Positions 1-11,397 of a DNA stretch of 64,000 bases are shown piece by piece (within the stretch, counting starts at the first letter, position 1; the number at the start of each line of letters is the position of its first letter). The DNA is taken from contig CM032231.1 of NCBI GenBank assembly GCA_019009955.1, positions 94,414,501 to 94,478,500 of the forward strand. The letters are read 5' to 3'. Below the pieces are notes generated by a model that worked only from the letters and a program-made list of their open reading frames with translations, made no database searches and was not told where the DNA came from. The stretch is from Riptortus pedestris (taxonomy: Eukaryota; Arthropoda; Insecta; Hemiptera; Alydidae). The translations under genes and the position numbers were made by a program.

Positions 1-199
1 TTATCTTTCTCAGCTACTGCCAATGACAGCAGAAAATTTATAACCGTCAGAATCATTTATTCTCAAACTGATAAGGGCAGTTCGTATATCTATCCTTTGT
101 GCATATTCTAAAATCAAAACTAGATTTGTCATTGGTGCTGGGAGATGAAGTTGCATAATAATAAGTAGAGCAGAAGGACATACCTACTCGTCCATAAAG

Positions 200-340
200 T
201 AAAAGTGCACCCGCAGGGGCTAAGCGACCTAAGCAGATTTCCCGCTCGCTAGAATGTCACACTAGATATGTCATCTCACCATATGTTCTCTATTCCTAAG
301 TCAATAATCGAGGAATAGTGGTATAATTCAGGCCGAAAAC
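200..340 (-). mobile_element. HINE (DINE-1-like) 3' fragment
   Basis: 3' terminus of the family read in reverse: CCGCAGGGGCTAAGCGACCTAAGCAGATTTCCC, then the conserved ATGTCATCTCACCATATGTTCTC. Truncated at about 340 by the next copy. The first 200 bp of the window show only degenerate sequence. Confidence 0.6.
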
Positions 341-343
341 AAG

Positions 344-2050
344 AAAAAAAAGTCCGTCTCGCAGGAGCTGCGTAAATTAAGCAGATTTCCCACCTGTCGG
401 TAGAACAAGCTAAACTGATTAATAGAAAGAGAAGTTGGTCGGGGGAGTTACTGATGACAGAAACTAGAAAATATGAAGAACTATGTTAACACATGAGTTA
501 CGGGAAATGCATAGAACAGCAATTGAAGAGCATCCATAGTTAAACAAGATTGGATCTATAGCATTTTACCACCTGACATAATAACAGATATATTTTGAAT
601 TTTCGAAATTCCCCCTCTAAACCTCTACTATGCCAGGTCCGATTTCTTCCAATAACAAATACGATCTTTAGTGTTGACTGAAACGGTTAAATCTCAAGTA
701 TGGTACAGAAAAAAATCAATATTTTGGAGTAGAGAATGAGTTCTCTATTTGTATGCTTAAAAAAACACCGATGAGTAGAACGTTTGGGGGAGGGGGGTAC
801 TGAAACAGAAAACAAGAACGTACGAATAACTTGCTTAATGTGTGTGTTAAGAAAAAAATGTAAAGAAGAATGTTCTATAACATTTTATAATATCTAATAT
901 TAAAGGAGATATGTTGAAATTTTGAATCCCCTCACTATTCCAGGTCGGATTTCCACCAATAACAAATAAGATTTTAAGGGTTGACTGAAACGGTTAACCC
1001 TTAACCACTGAGGTGGGGTCCGTGTAGACTCCCATGGAGAGAATTGACTTCCCTCTTCCCGTTCAAGTTGAAACATGTCACTCCCCACCCCAGTACCTTC
1101 CTAATTCCTCACTTCCAACAGTTCTCACACGTTACCGGTTCTGTGCGCATTCCCTGGAAGTGACAATAAGTAATACCTGACCCACGCGGACCCCACCTCA
1201 TAAGGAGTGTGATTTTTTCACCCATCCACCCCTCTTTATTTTCCAAATGACTTTTCCGAGTTCGGGTGTTTTGAGCGTGGACCATCAATCTTTTGATGAT
1301 ATAATTCAACAAGAGCTCCTTCTTGGGGATGAAAAAAGTGATAGAGGCTGAAGGTTGCGAAAACGCGCCGAAATCGTCTGTAAAAAATGTTTATACAATT
1401 GAGGTGCCATTTTCTTTATTTTTTGTGAAATTTAAATTTTCATATTATTCTTTAAATATATAAACCCCTTGCAATAACATTTTGTAAAAATTGTTTAAAA
1501 ATGTTATTAAATACTGAAATTAAACTATAAAATTGCTGTTTTATTGCTGACGACTACCAATTTGTGTTTTTCACCCGAAAGAACATATTTTTCTAAAATA
1601 TTTTTAACTTTTTGCCTAGATGTTAAATAAACACTTATAAGAATATATTGCCATAAATTATTTGCCATTTAGTTTTGTTTTTTTTACAAAAAATTATTGT
1701 TAAATAGAAGCTCCACATGAATTCCACCTCAGTAAAAGTGAGTAATTATTCCACGTCAGTGGTTAAGGGCTAAATCTCGAGTACGGTACAGATAAAATCA
1801 ATAGACCTTTAATACTTAAAAAAGATTGATTGATTTTTATTGTTCTGTGCATTTTTTCTTAATTCAAGTATTAAGCGAGTTATTCGTACTTTCTTGTTTT
1901 CAGCCTACATTAACACCCTCCCCCCCTCCCTCCCTTTCTACTCATCGGTTTTGTCATAGAAATAGAAAATGTGTGGTGAGGTGAGATCACGTGTGTCATA
2001 GCTGCACGTGGGAAATCTGTTTAGTTTACGCAGCTTCTGCGTGACGGACT
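344..2050. mobile_element. HINE composite with two 3' ends, split by a TTAA element
   Basis: The left end is a reversed 3' terminus (AAAAAAAGTCCGTCTCGCAGG with TAAGCAGATTTCCC). The right end is a forward 3' terminus (CACGTGGGAAATCTG with CTGCGTGACGGACT). Inside are two tandem internal repeats of about 300 bp (about 420-715 and 770-997), each ending ACTGAAACGGTTAA. The second repeat is interrupted by the 772-bp piggyBac-like element. Confidence 0.7.
998..1769. mobile_element. TTAA-flanked piggyBac-like non-autonomous element (772 bp)
   Basis: Terminal inverted repeats CCCTTAACCACTGAGGTGG (998-1016) and its complement with one change (1751-1769). The left flank is TTAA (994-997) and the right flank CTAA (1770-1773). 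The interrupted host sequence can be read from a sister repeat at about 683-710, where CGGTTAAATCTC is continuous, so the insertion point and target duplication are supported by an empty-site comparison. TTAA targets and CCC-starting termini are piggyBac features. No transposase is present. A subterminal repeat CCACCTCA also occurs near the right end. Confidence 0.8.
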
Positions 2051-2071
2051 ATTCTAGCTAGAGGAGGACGA

Positions 2072-2190
2072 AGAATTTCATGAGTTCGTCACTAAATAAA
2101 TTCCTGGTGCCCAGATTAGGAGAGCACCTCACCATTCCAGGTTTACCGATTGAGACTTACGCCTTAAATCGCGTGGCTAACCTGTCCCCT
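2072..2190 (-). mobile_element. tRNA-derived SINE, truncated
   Basis: Matches the family in reverse: GAGTTCGTCACTAAATAAATTCC, then AGGTTTACCGATTGAGA and GCGTGGCTAACCTG. The B-box region is degenerate. It abuts the preceding HINE end. Confidence 0.6.
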
Positions 2191-2636
2191 CAACTCTATT
2201 ACTATTATTGGTTATTCACGAGCAAGGGGTACGAATTTTTTATTGATCCATTCTAGAAATAGTTAATAGCCACCATTTTAAAAATCCAAAATATTGCAAT
2301 ATTAGTTTTTATGGTATTAAATGTCTTTAGAAAGCATTTACTAAAGCTCTTTCTTTTTTTTCTTTCTAGGAATATATATACTTCCACGTTGACCCGTCAG
2401 GCTGCCGTCTCTGCAGGAAACGGTGAAGGAACGAAAGGATACTCATTCACGATTTAATTGAAAAGACTAATTCGATTTATATGTATAAAACAGATGTAAA
2501 ATAACCTAACAGGCTGTTTAATGTTATTTTTTAAATAAAACATTTGTTTTTTTGTTTTTTTAAATCAATTTATTTCATTTTTAATTAGTCATAGTTTTAG
2601 TTTTAATAATCGTTTTAAATTTCGAAATCTTCTAAA

Positions 2637-2800
2637 ATGCTCGAGGACGACAGACGAAGACTTTATAAAGGACAAACAGACGCTCTTTATCTTCGTGTTG
2701 GACTCGGAGAACAAAAATTTATCAGCAAAGAGGTGAGGAGTTACCTGATACAAAATTTTAAAAATAACTAAAATCTACTTAATACCACTCAATTCATTTT

Positions 2801-2858
<58 letters not shown>

Positions 2859-4517
2859 TATATGACGTTTTTAGGGCGATGAAACATACCTTGGACCCTT
2901 CAGAAGAGACATCTACCATGGGCTCGGACAGTATCTTGCCAGGACCATTTTCAGAGAGCCATGGTCATACGAAGGAAGGTTTAAATTGAACCGAAAAGAG
3001 GGTTATGGCATACTCTCCTATGCTGACAACAAACTGTTTTCCGTGAGAACATACAGTATACTTAACATGTGATTTAAAAAAAAACTAGACAAATAATATA
3101 AATAATGGCCGTTCGGAAATATGGCTCAAAATTGAATTAGGATTAGGATTAATATGATTTGGGCAATCAACAACTAGGTTATTATGTCCTTTATAGTAGT
3201 GTAATGCTGTTTACAAGTACCTGTTTTAGTCTATGGCTTAAATAATATCAACTAATATATTGTAAATACAGCTCTTGTTATATCCTAAGGGTATTAAATT
3301 TACTAATTTTCTATACAATTATTTCTTAACTAAATCTATAAACATATTTTTATTTATTTATATTTACTTAAATACCTGTGCTAGTAACACGAGTTAACGT
3401 TATAACCTATTTACACTTCTTATTACTGGCGTAATATTTTTAACTGCGTTTATATTTGGCCAATAATTAATAATTATTGTACATTTTTTAATACTGGCAA
3501 TATACTTACTTACCCTATATAATAAAGTATATACTTTTTTCATTATATATTAACCCTCCGTTAGTCGCGGCGTCCTGACAGGTGCATCTTTGAGGTGTTT
3601 TTCTAATAACTTCCGATTGAATAAACCTAACGACTTCCGCCTCCAGCAATGCTTCTAGCTTCCCTTCCTCCTCAAAACAGTATAGGTTTGACCTTCGAAG
3701 TTTGTACACAGTGCGTTCCTTGTGTTAAAATCACCCCACAGGTGCACCGCGACCAAAGTTGTAAGTTTTTCAATTTCTTTTATTTCTATATTTAATCTAT
3801 TTACCTTAGACGGTACTTGAAAACAAATTATTAAAAGAAACTCCCTTCAACTTTAATCAAACATTTTAATTTCGTTTTTTTTTATAAATGTTTTCAGTTC
3901 TATACTATTCATTTAATAGTAATATTATAAAACGTATTTAAAAAAATGGTAATAAATAACGTCAATAATTACAAATCACATAGTAATTCTATTTGATTTC
4001 AACTGAAAGAGAGTTAAGACCTTCAGTCTAAAGAGGCTCCTTTTCAATAATATTTTTTTTTAATTGAGAGTTCCAGAAATCTTTGAAAGAAAGAAAGTTT
4101 TGACAACAGTATTTATATACTGGCGAAACCTACCCACTACTACATTCCAGAATTCTCAACTTCATTAATCCAGCAATGTTAATAGTGTAAGTCTTTCCAA
4201 ATTATGCTTGGAAAAAACTAAGTAAATAGAATAATTTCGACATTAATTCAAAGCATATTTAGGCTCATTATTCATTCAAAAATATACTTAGTGCATTAAT
4301 TTAATATATGAACTCTCAGGGGTTGTATAAAGAAGACAGAGCATTCGGACCTGGTGTGTTGACCTACTCTGATGGCAAGCAAGACGTTGGCATTTGGTTG
4401 GGATCGCAATTAATAAGGCTGTGTACTGGAGTAGGCACCATTGAAAGTCTTTGTAGAACAGCAAGAGATAGAATAAAAGTATTAAAATACAAGAATCTTA
4501 TTAAAATTAGCAACGAA
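2637..4517 (+). CDS. ANKMY1: ANKMY1-like exons 1-3: N-terminus with MORN repeats
   Basis: Three phase-0 exons (2637-2732, 2875-3042, 4320-4517) encode about 154 residues. Exon 1 begins MLEDDRRRLYKGQ. Exon 2 carries two MORN-like units, one around YLGPFRRDIYHGLGQY and one around YEGRFKLNRKEGYGILSY. Exon 3 opens with a third, GLYKEDRAFGPGVLTYSDG followed by QDVGIW. MORN units (Y-x-G-x-(F/W)-x(6)-GxG) usually bind membranes or act as protein-protein scaffolds. The first intron is only 142 bp and is largely a (TA)n tract (about 2803-2856). The exon 2 donor is read at TCC/GTGAGA (3042). Exon 3 ends AAC GAA/GTAAGT. Confidence 0.85.
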
Positions 4518-7217
4518 GTAAGTAATCAAAAATAAAATTCCGTCACTCAGGGGCTGCGTAAACTAGCAGATTTCCCACGTTCAGGAATAACACACTAGTA
4601 ATGTCATTTCACCACATATTCTCTATTTCTTAAATTCAATGAGTAGCAGTGGGGGTTTACTAAATAATGAAAATAAGAAAGTACGAGCAATTCGTTTAAT
4701 ATATGCGTTACGAAGTAATGTATAGAATAACAATTGCAGACCATAATTAGCTGAACAAGTTTTCGTTAACATTTTTCGTTTTGATTCATAATAACGGAGG
4801 TATTTTGAGTTTTCAAAACGTCCTCCCTCTAACTGCCCTATTTCAGCTCCAAATATAACCATTAACGAATAAGGCCTTTATTGTTGAATAATGATATCGA
4901 TCAAATAAACATTTCAGCAGATTACCCTTAAGCTATTGAGGTCGTACTGATGACGCAACTTTCGAAAACTTTCTTCAAATGTCCGTCGATCCTACCCAGG
5001 AGATGACGAAAATGAGGTCCGTTCAAAATATATAAATTTGTCTGTTGGCGCTCTAGCGGTCGCAATTTTTGTTTGATCGTTACGAAACTCGATATTTAAC
5101 CGTTTTATGTAAAAAAACAGATCAAGTTCATTAATGGGTGAAATCGGACTAGAGGGAGGGGTGTTTAGAGGGGGGATTTTCGAAAATTCCAAATATCTCC
5201 GTTATTATGCATCTGATCGAAACTTTGTATAGAACCAATCTTAATGCAAATTAAATTTACTATAAATATTGTTATATACATTTATTCTCTATCTTGAATA
5301 TTAAGATATTTGCATTTTTATGAAGTCTGTGGTCGAGTATAGTTCGGCAATTTCCGCCAGTACTCGGTTCAGGTGGAAGCTTCTTCTGACCTTACCTTAC
5401 CTTCGTTACTTTGTGAGATTTATGCAAATCCCCCCCCTTCTTTAGTTCTTGGACTACTAAAATTTGAGTTATTAAAATATAAATTTTTCTTACAACTCAG
5501 AAGCCGTTTCAGTTGAGAATTTATTTTAATTAACTGAAAGATTTCTCATTACCGTTTGTATTTAATCACGGTGGTGTTGTGTTAGCAGTATGCAGATTTC
5601 TCTATTGTAAAACGTCACGTGGGAAATCTGCTTAGTTTACGCAGCCCCTGCGTGACGGACTTTTTAAGTTCAGAACGTGAGACCTTTATTCATGATATCA
5701 CCACACAACCAATTTGCCCAAATTTAATTGAATACCAATTCGTCAGTTCATTACCGATTCGTTCAAATTAAATTATAAACTAACCCCACTCCCTTACTCT
5801 CCGGTTACTCGTTCATCGGTTGAAATAGAAATAATTCCAACTAGAAATATAAATACTAGATACGGTTAAATATCGAGTATGGTATAGATCAAATAAACAT
5901 TTGACATTAACAAAGCTACATCATTAACCTTTTGCACATTTCGAAAGGTTGAAGATCAGAATCATTAAGCAGTAGGTCTTTAGAGTTTCCTTTTTTAAGC
6001 AAAGTCCCAAAATGTAATACTTTTTCTAAAATATAATTCTCCTTCTTTTCGAAGAGCAACGTAGACCATTTGGACGCACGAAATAGTAACTCAATTTTTA
6101 ATGAACAGAATAAAGTTCCCAGACTCGAAGTATATATGAAAATACCAGACTACAAAGACAGGAGGCCTTATCTTCAAGTATGGCGACTAAACAAGTATCT
6201 GAAAGAAATGTTGACGAAAAAACATTGATATGACAGAAATGATAGCAGATAGCAGATTGTCAAGCAGCTCTTCGATTTATACGCTGCTGACGTAATCCCG
6301 CGCTCAATTCTCTATTTCTCCCGAATTAAGAATCATAAGTGAACCTAAGGTCTTGCATTTTAAGCTAAACTAAGTGCTTTAAGTGAAAATAGTATAAATA
6401 AAAGTGGGGGGGGGGTCAAATGCTAAATTAAAAAAATTCCTCACGCAGGGTGTGCGTAAACTAAGCAGATTTCCCTCGTGAAGTTTAGTAATAGATAAAT
6501 CTACATACTGGTAACGCAACACCACCGTGAATAAATACAAACGAAAATAAGAAATGTTTCATCCAATTTCAATAACCTGCCGACAGGAAGCGTTAGGTTA
6601 GAAATGTAAACAAACGGTTCTGAAACCGGAAAGAAAAACAATTACTGAAATATATTAGAATATAACATATTAATTTTATTGAGAACTATTCACTATATCT
6701 AGTACTGTAATTAATAATGAGTCAGAATAATAGTTATCTCAATCAATCAAATTTTTGTAGTCCAAAACCTTAAGACGGGGGGGGGGAGTCACAAGGACAT
6801 ATTTGCATGTATCTCGTATAATAAAGGTCTCTTGAATACAATTCTTGGTATTTAAACTTCGAATAATGTGATTTATCATGTAACGGAGTATTGTGTATGA
6901 AACATGAGTAGAAGTGGCGGTTTGCTGATGGTTGAAAACTGAATAATGCAAATATCTCGGTTAATATTCAAGATAGTGAATTAATGTACTTAACAATATT
7001 TATAGTAAATTTAATTTGCAATATGATTGGTTCTATACAAGTTTTCGATTTGACCGATAGTAACGGAAATGTTTCGAAAATCCTCCCCTCTAAACCCCCC
7101 CTCCGCCTGGCCCGATTTCAGCCATTAACGAACTTGATCTTTCTTTTTACATAAAACGACTAAATATCGAGTTTGGTAACGATTAAACAATAATTGCGAC
7201 CGCTAGAGCGGTAACAG

Positions 7218-7283
<66 letters not shown>

Positions 7284-8694
7284 TTTTGAACGGACCTCAT
7301 TTTCGTCATCTCCTGTGTTGGATCGAAGGACATTTGAAGAAACAATTCGAAAACCGCGTCATGAGTACAACCTCAATAGCTGATTTCCCTTGAGGGAAAT
7401 CTGCTAAAATGCAATAACTCTGTTAACATTCTTGTTACAGAGTTAGCAGGAGCTGCGTAAACTAATCAGATTTTCCTTGAGCTGGTATAACACGCCAAAC
7501 TGATGAGCAGAGCGGGGAGGGGGTGGGGACTACTGAAAGCAGAAAACTAAAACGTTCGAATAACTCGGTTAATACTTAAGATAGCATAGAACAACAATTG
7601 TAGAGCAGCAATAGTTTAACAAGATTGGTTCTATAACATTATACGATCCAACTTATTACAACGAATATATTTTGAATTTTAAAAATTCCCCCCCCCCCTC
7701 TAAACCTCTACTATTCAAGGACCAATTTCCGCCAATAACCAATACGCTCTTGAGTATTGACACGAACGGTTAAACATCGAGTATGATATAGATAAAATAA
7801 ATATATTCCAGTAAAGAACGAAAAATCTAAATTGTTGTCAGAACATATTTGTATGAATCTCACAAAATAAAAGTTCATTGAATACCATATGTGGTATTTA
7901 ATCATGGAATGAAGTGGTTCATGATATAACAGCATATAGTTAATATGATATGAGTAGGAGTGGGGGTTTACAGGAACTCGATAACTAATAAATCCAAATA
8001 TCTCTGTTAATATTCATTATACAGAAAATATATATAGAACAACATTTATAGGACATTAAATGTGCTATTAGGTTGGCTGTATACAATTTTTCGATCAGGC
8101 ATATAATAACAGAGATTTTTCGAAATTTCCCCCTCTACCCCCTCCCCTCCCACTTGTCCGATTTGCAAAAAAAGTTTAAATGTGAAGTTTAGTAACGACC
8201 CAAACAAAATTGAGACCGCTAGAGCGCTAATAGACACACATACATATATAGTTCTGAACAGACCTCATTTTCGTCATCTCCTGGGTAGCATCGATGGACA
8301 TTTGAAAATAACGTCATGAGTGAACCTCAATAGCTGATTTCCCTTAAGGGGAATCTGCTAAAGCATTTATAGACTTATAAATTGTAAAATACTACTGTAC
8401 AACATGATTGGCTATATAACATTTGCCTACCTGACTCATAAAAATGAAGACCTTTTGAATTTTGTGGTGTTTTTTTTTCTTATCACCCCCCCCCACACAT
8501 CTCATGTGATAAAAACGATATGTCGTATTTATACTGAAAATGAGGCGTTTCGCAAAATATTGTTTTTTTTTTTTTGTTTTTTTTAATAATGCAAGATGAG
8601 TATGAGAAGGAAAGTAACTTAAGGCTTTATATTTTTATTTTAGCCATGTTTTTAGCAGATTTCCCTAAAGGGAAATCAGCTATTGAGGTTGTAC

Positions 8695-8767
<73 letters not shown>

Positions 8768-11335
8768 GAACGGACTCTCCTGGGTAGGATCGATGGACAT
8801 TTGAGGAAATTTTTCAAAACTCGCGTCATGAGTACGACCTCAATAGCTGATTTCCCTTAATGGAAATTGCTAAAATGTATAATAATTGATTTCTCAATTT
8901 CTCTTCATGGATTAATTTATATTTTACTTAATTGAAATAGAGCTTTTGAAATGAATCTTAAAACAAAGAGTAAATGAAATTTTTATAGCAGAGAGAAGAT
9001 ATCGCAGCGGCAATAATGTCGCAATTTAATCCAAAACTAACTCCCCAAGCATATAAATTATATTCAAGACACTGTAAAAATCCAGCAAGTTACCTTTTCG
9101 ATGGAAGAAAAATTCATGATGATTTAGATGATTTGAAGAACATTGAAGACAGCTTAATTGAGCACCAACACCAACAAGCTGTTGCTCCATTTATGTGTGT
9201 TGATGTGAGTACTTATTTATTTTTATGTATTTTTCATAAAATTTGGTCCTGTAGTTTGAGCGTGAAAAGGTAACAAACAAACAGAGACTAAAGCTACAAA
9301 TTGCAGATATCGTCTATGACATGTGTTTGTCTATTATTATTTACGTCCACTTTATGCTAGGATAGCTTATCTACAGGTTACCACCCTTTTCTAGCCTGGG
9401 TGGGTACTAAGGAGTTTATTTAATGAGTCTGTCACTAAATAAATCTCTACTGCACATGGCGGGAATCGAACCCGCCACTCTACCACATGCATGCTCGTTT
9501 ACAGATCAAATTATTTCTACTATTTTGAAGAATAAATACACTTATTTTTCAGTGGTCATTTAATACGTATGAGTTAGCTTTGTTATCTTATTTAATCATA
9601 AACTTTGATATATTAATATGGTTATTTATTAAATATGTATACCTAAATTAATTTTTCTATTAAAATAGACAGCATCTTATAAAATTACAATTGTTTGCCA
9701 CATTCCAGACAGAAATAGTAAAAGTCAGACCCAGGTTGAAAAAACTTTCTGACGATTATGATAGAAAGAAGGAAGAGGCAGTGTTACTTGCCTGGAATAA
9801 CCAGAATGTCATAATTGACATCATGAAGCATTCTTTTAAATATCGCAGACAAGAGGTGAAATTCTTACAATTATAATGTTAAACGCATTTGAATTAGTGA
9901 TTAATATTATTATAAAATAAAACAGTTTTATATTTCATTCTCAAGATGTATTTTGTATTATCTGCTTTACCTATAATACAGGAATTGTAGAGTAAATCTG
10001 AAAGATACATGAAAATGTTAAGGATGTTTTGTTTTTTTCATTTTATTCAGTATCTATGTATTTTCCTAATGGAGAACCGGGGTCTTTATGGGCCTGTAAT
10101 AGGCTATGAAGTATTATTATGCAACATATTATATCAAAGGTTTGGAAATAATATTCAGAGAAAGAGGTCCATAGTAAGTTGATCAAGCATCATGGTGCAG
10201 GAAAATTGAGCAAATAAAATTTTAGATACATTCATTGACACAAACCAATTTACCTTAAGGTAATTCTATTAAATTCGGAGAATTAAGTGTGACTTAAATA
10301 TAATAAAATTCATCAACTAAATTATTTATTATCGTCCACTTTTTGCAAATAAGGCTAATTTGGACGGGTTATCTACAGGTCACCACCCTTTTCTATCCAC
10401 AGTGGGACTAAGGATTTTATTTAATGAATTCCGTTACTAAATAAATTCCTTTGCCCAGGCCGGAATCAAACCCGCCACACTAGGTTTTACCTTGTGAGAT
10501 TAAAGTAACGCTCTAACTCGCATGACTAACCTGAGCCCCAAGTTCAATTTATATTATATGGTTTGTTTTTTTCTATTCTTATACAATTTTATACTGCACA
10601 ATGAAATGCCAATTGTAAATAAAAGTGTATTCATTGAATTGATGTCAACCTAGTAGAGCAATTATAAATTAAATATTGGGAAACCTAGCTTTTATAAAAG
10701 TGACATTTTGTCTAACATTTTCCTGGACTGCATTCAAAGTAATTGAAAAAAATGCAAAAGCACATTGGAAATAATAAATAATTTTATAAATGTACCATTT
10801 CAGCAATGCCTCTGTTATATTTTATAATAAAATAAAATGTATATATATATATTATTTGGGGTTGGGTTTATGGTTAGTGGTATTTTACAATAATTGAAAT
10901 AATTTAAATCCCATGAGAGTGCAATTAAGAAAGTCTCTGGTCAGGTTTCTATAAATTCTCTCGTGTCCATTCATAATCAAGAGTCATTGAGGAGCTGCTT
11001 GAATGAATAAGTGACATATTTTTTTTATCATGAATGCCACAAAGTCAGGTGGAAGGGTAAAATGACTGGATGTCCTCCCATCCAAGCATGTTTGTGGTTA
11101 TTTTGTCAAAGTATTAAAATATTGTTACTTTTATTACAAAAACAATAAAGATTGATTTTTTGGGTTCTTTTGATTGCAAAATTAAATACACAAGCTTTAA
11201 TGTTTTTATCACAACTTATTTGACGATCACTACTTACTTTACACAGTTGGTAAATTATTTTTCACTACTAACCACAAAATGCACTGTTAACTTCATGCTC
11301 TTATTACATCACAATCTTTCATAACTCCTTTCTAA

Positions 11336-11397
<62 letters not shown>

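Noticed and set aside
900..1312. Two antisense open frames in 900-1312
   Set aside because: They lie across the border and left end of a non-coding TTAA element and show no domain.
7160..7345. Open frames consisting largely of alternating Tyr-Ile codons
   Set aside because: They are translations of (TA)n microsatellites; the same holds near 8574, 14112-14544, 18255, 21086, 38189, 46490, 47461-47704 and 55699.
9440..9495. Possible functional tRNA gene (perfect B box)
   Set aside because: The B box is part of a dispersed repeat with a non-tRNA body and AATAAATA-type tail; no cloverleaf with a proper anticodon arm could be drawn, so it is a SINE.
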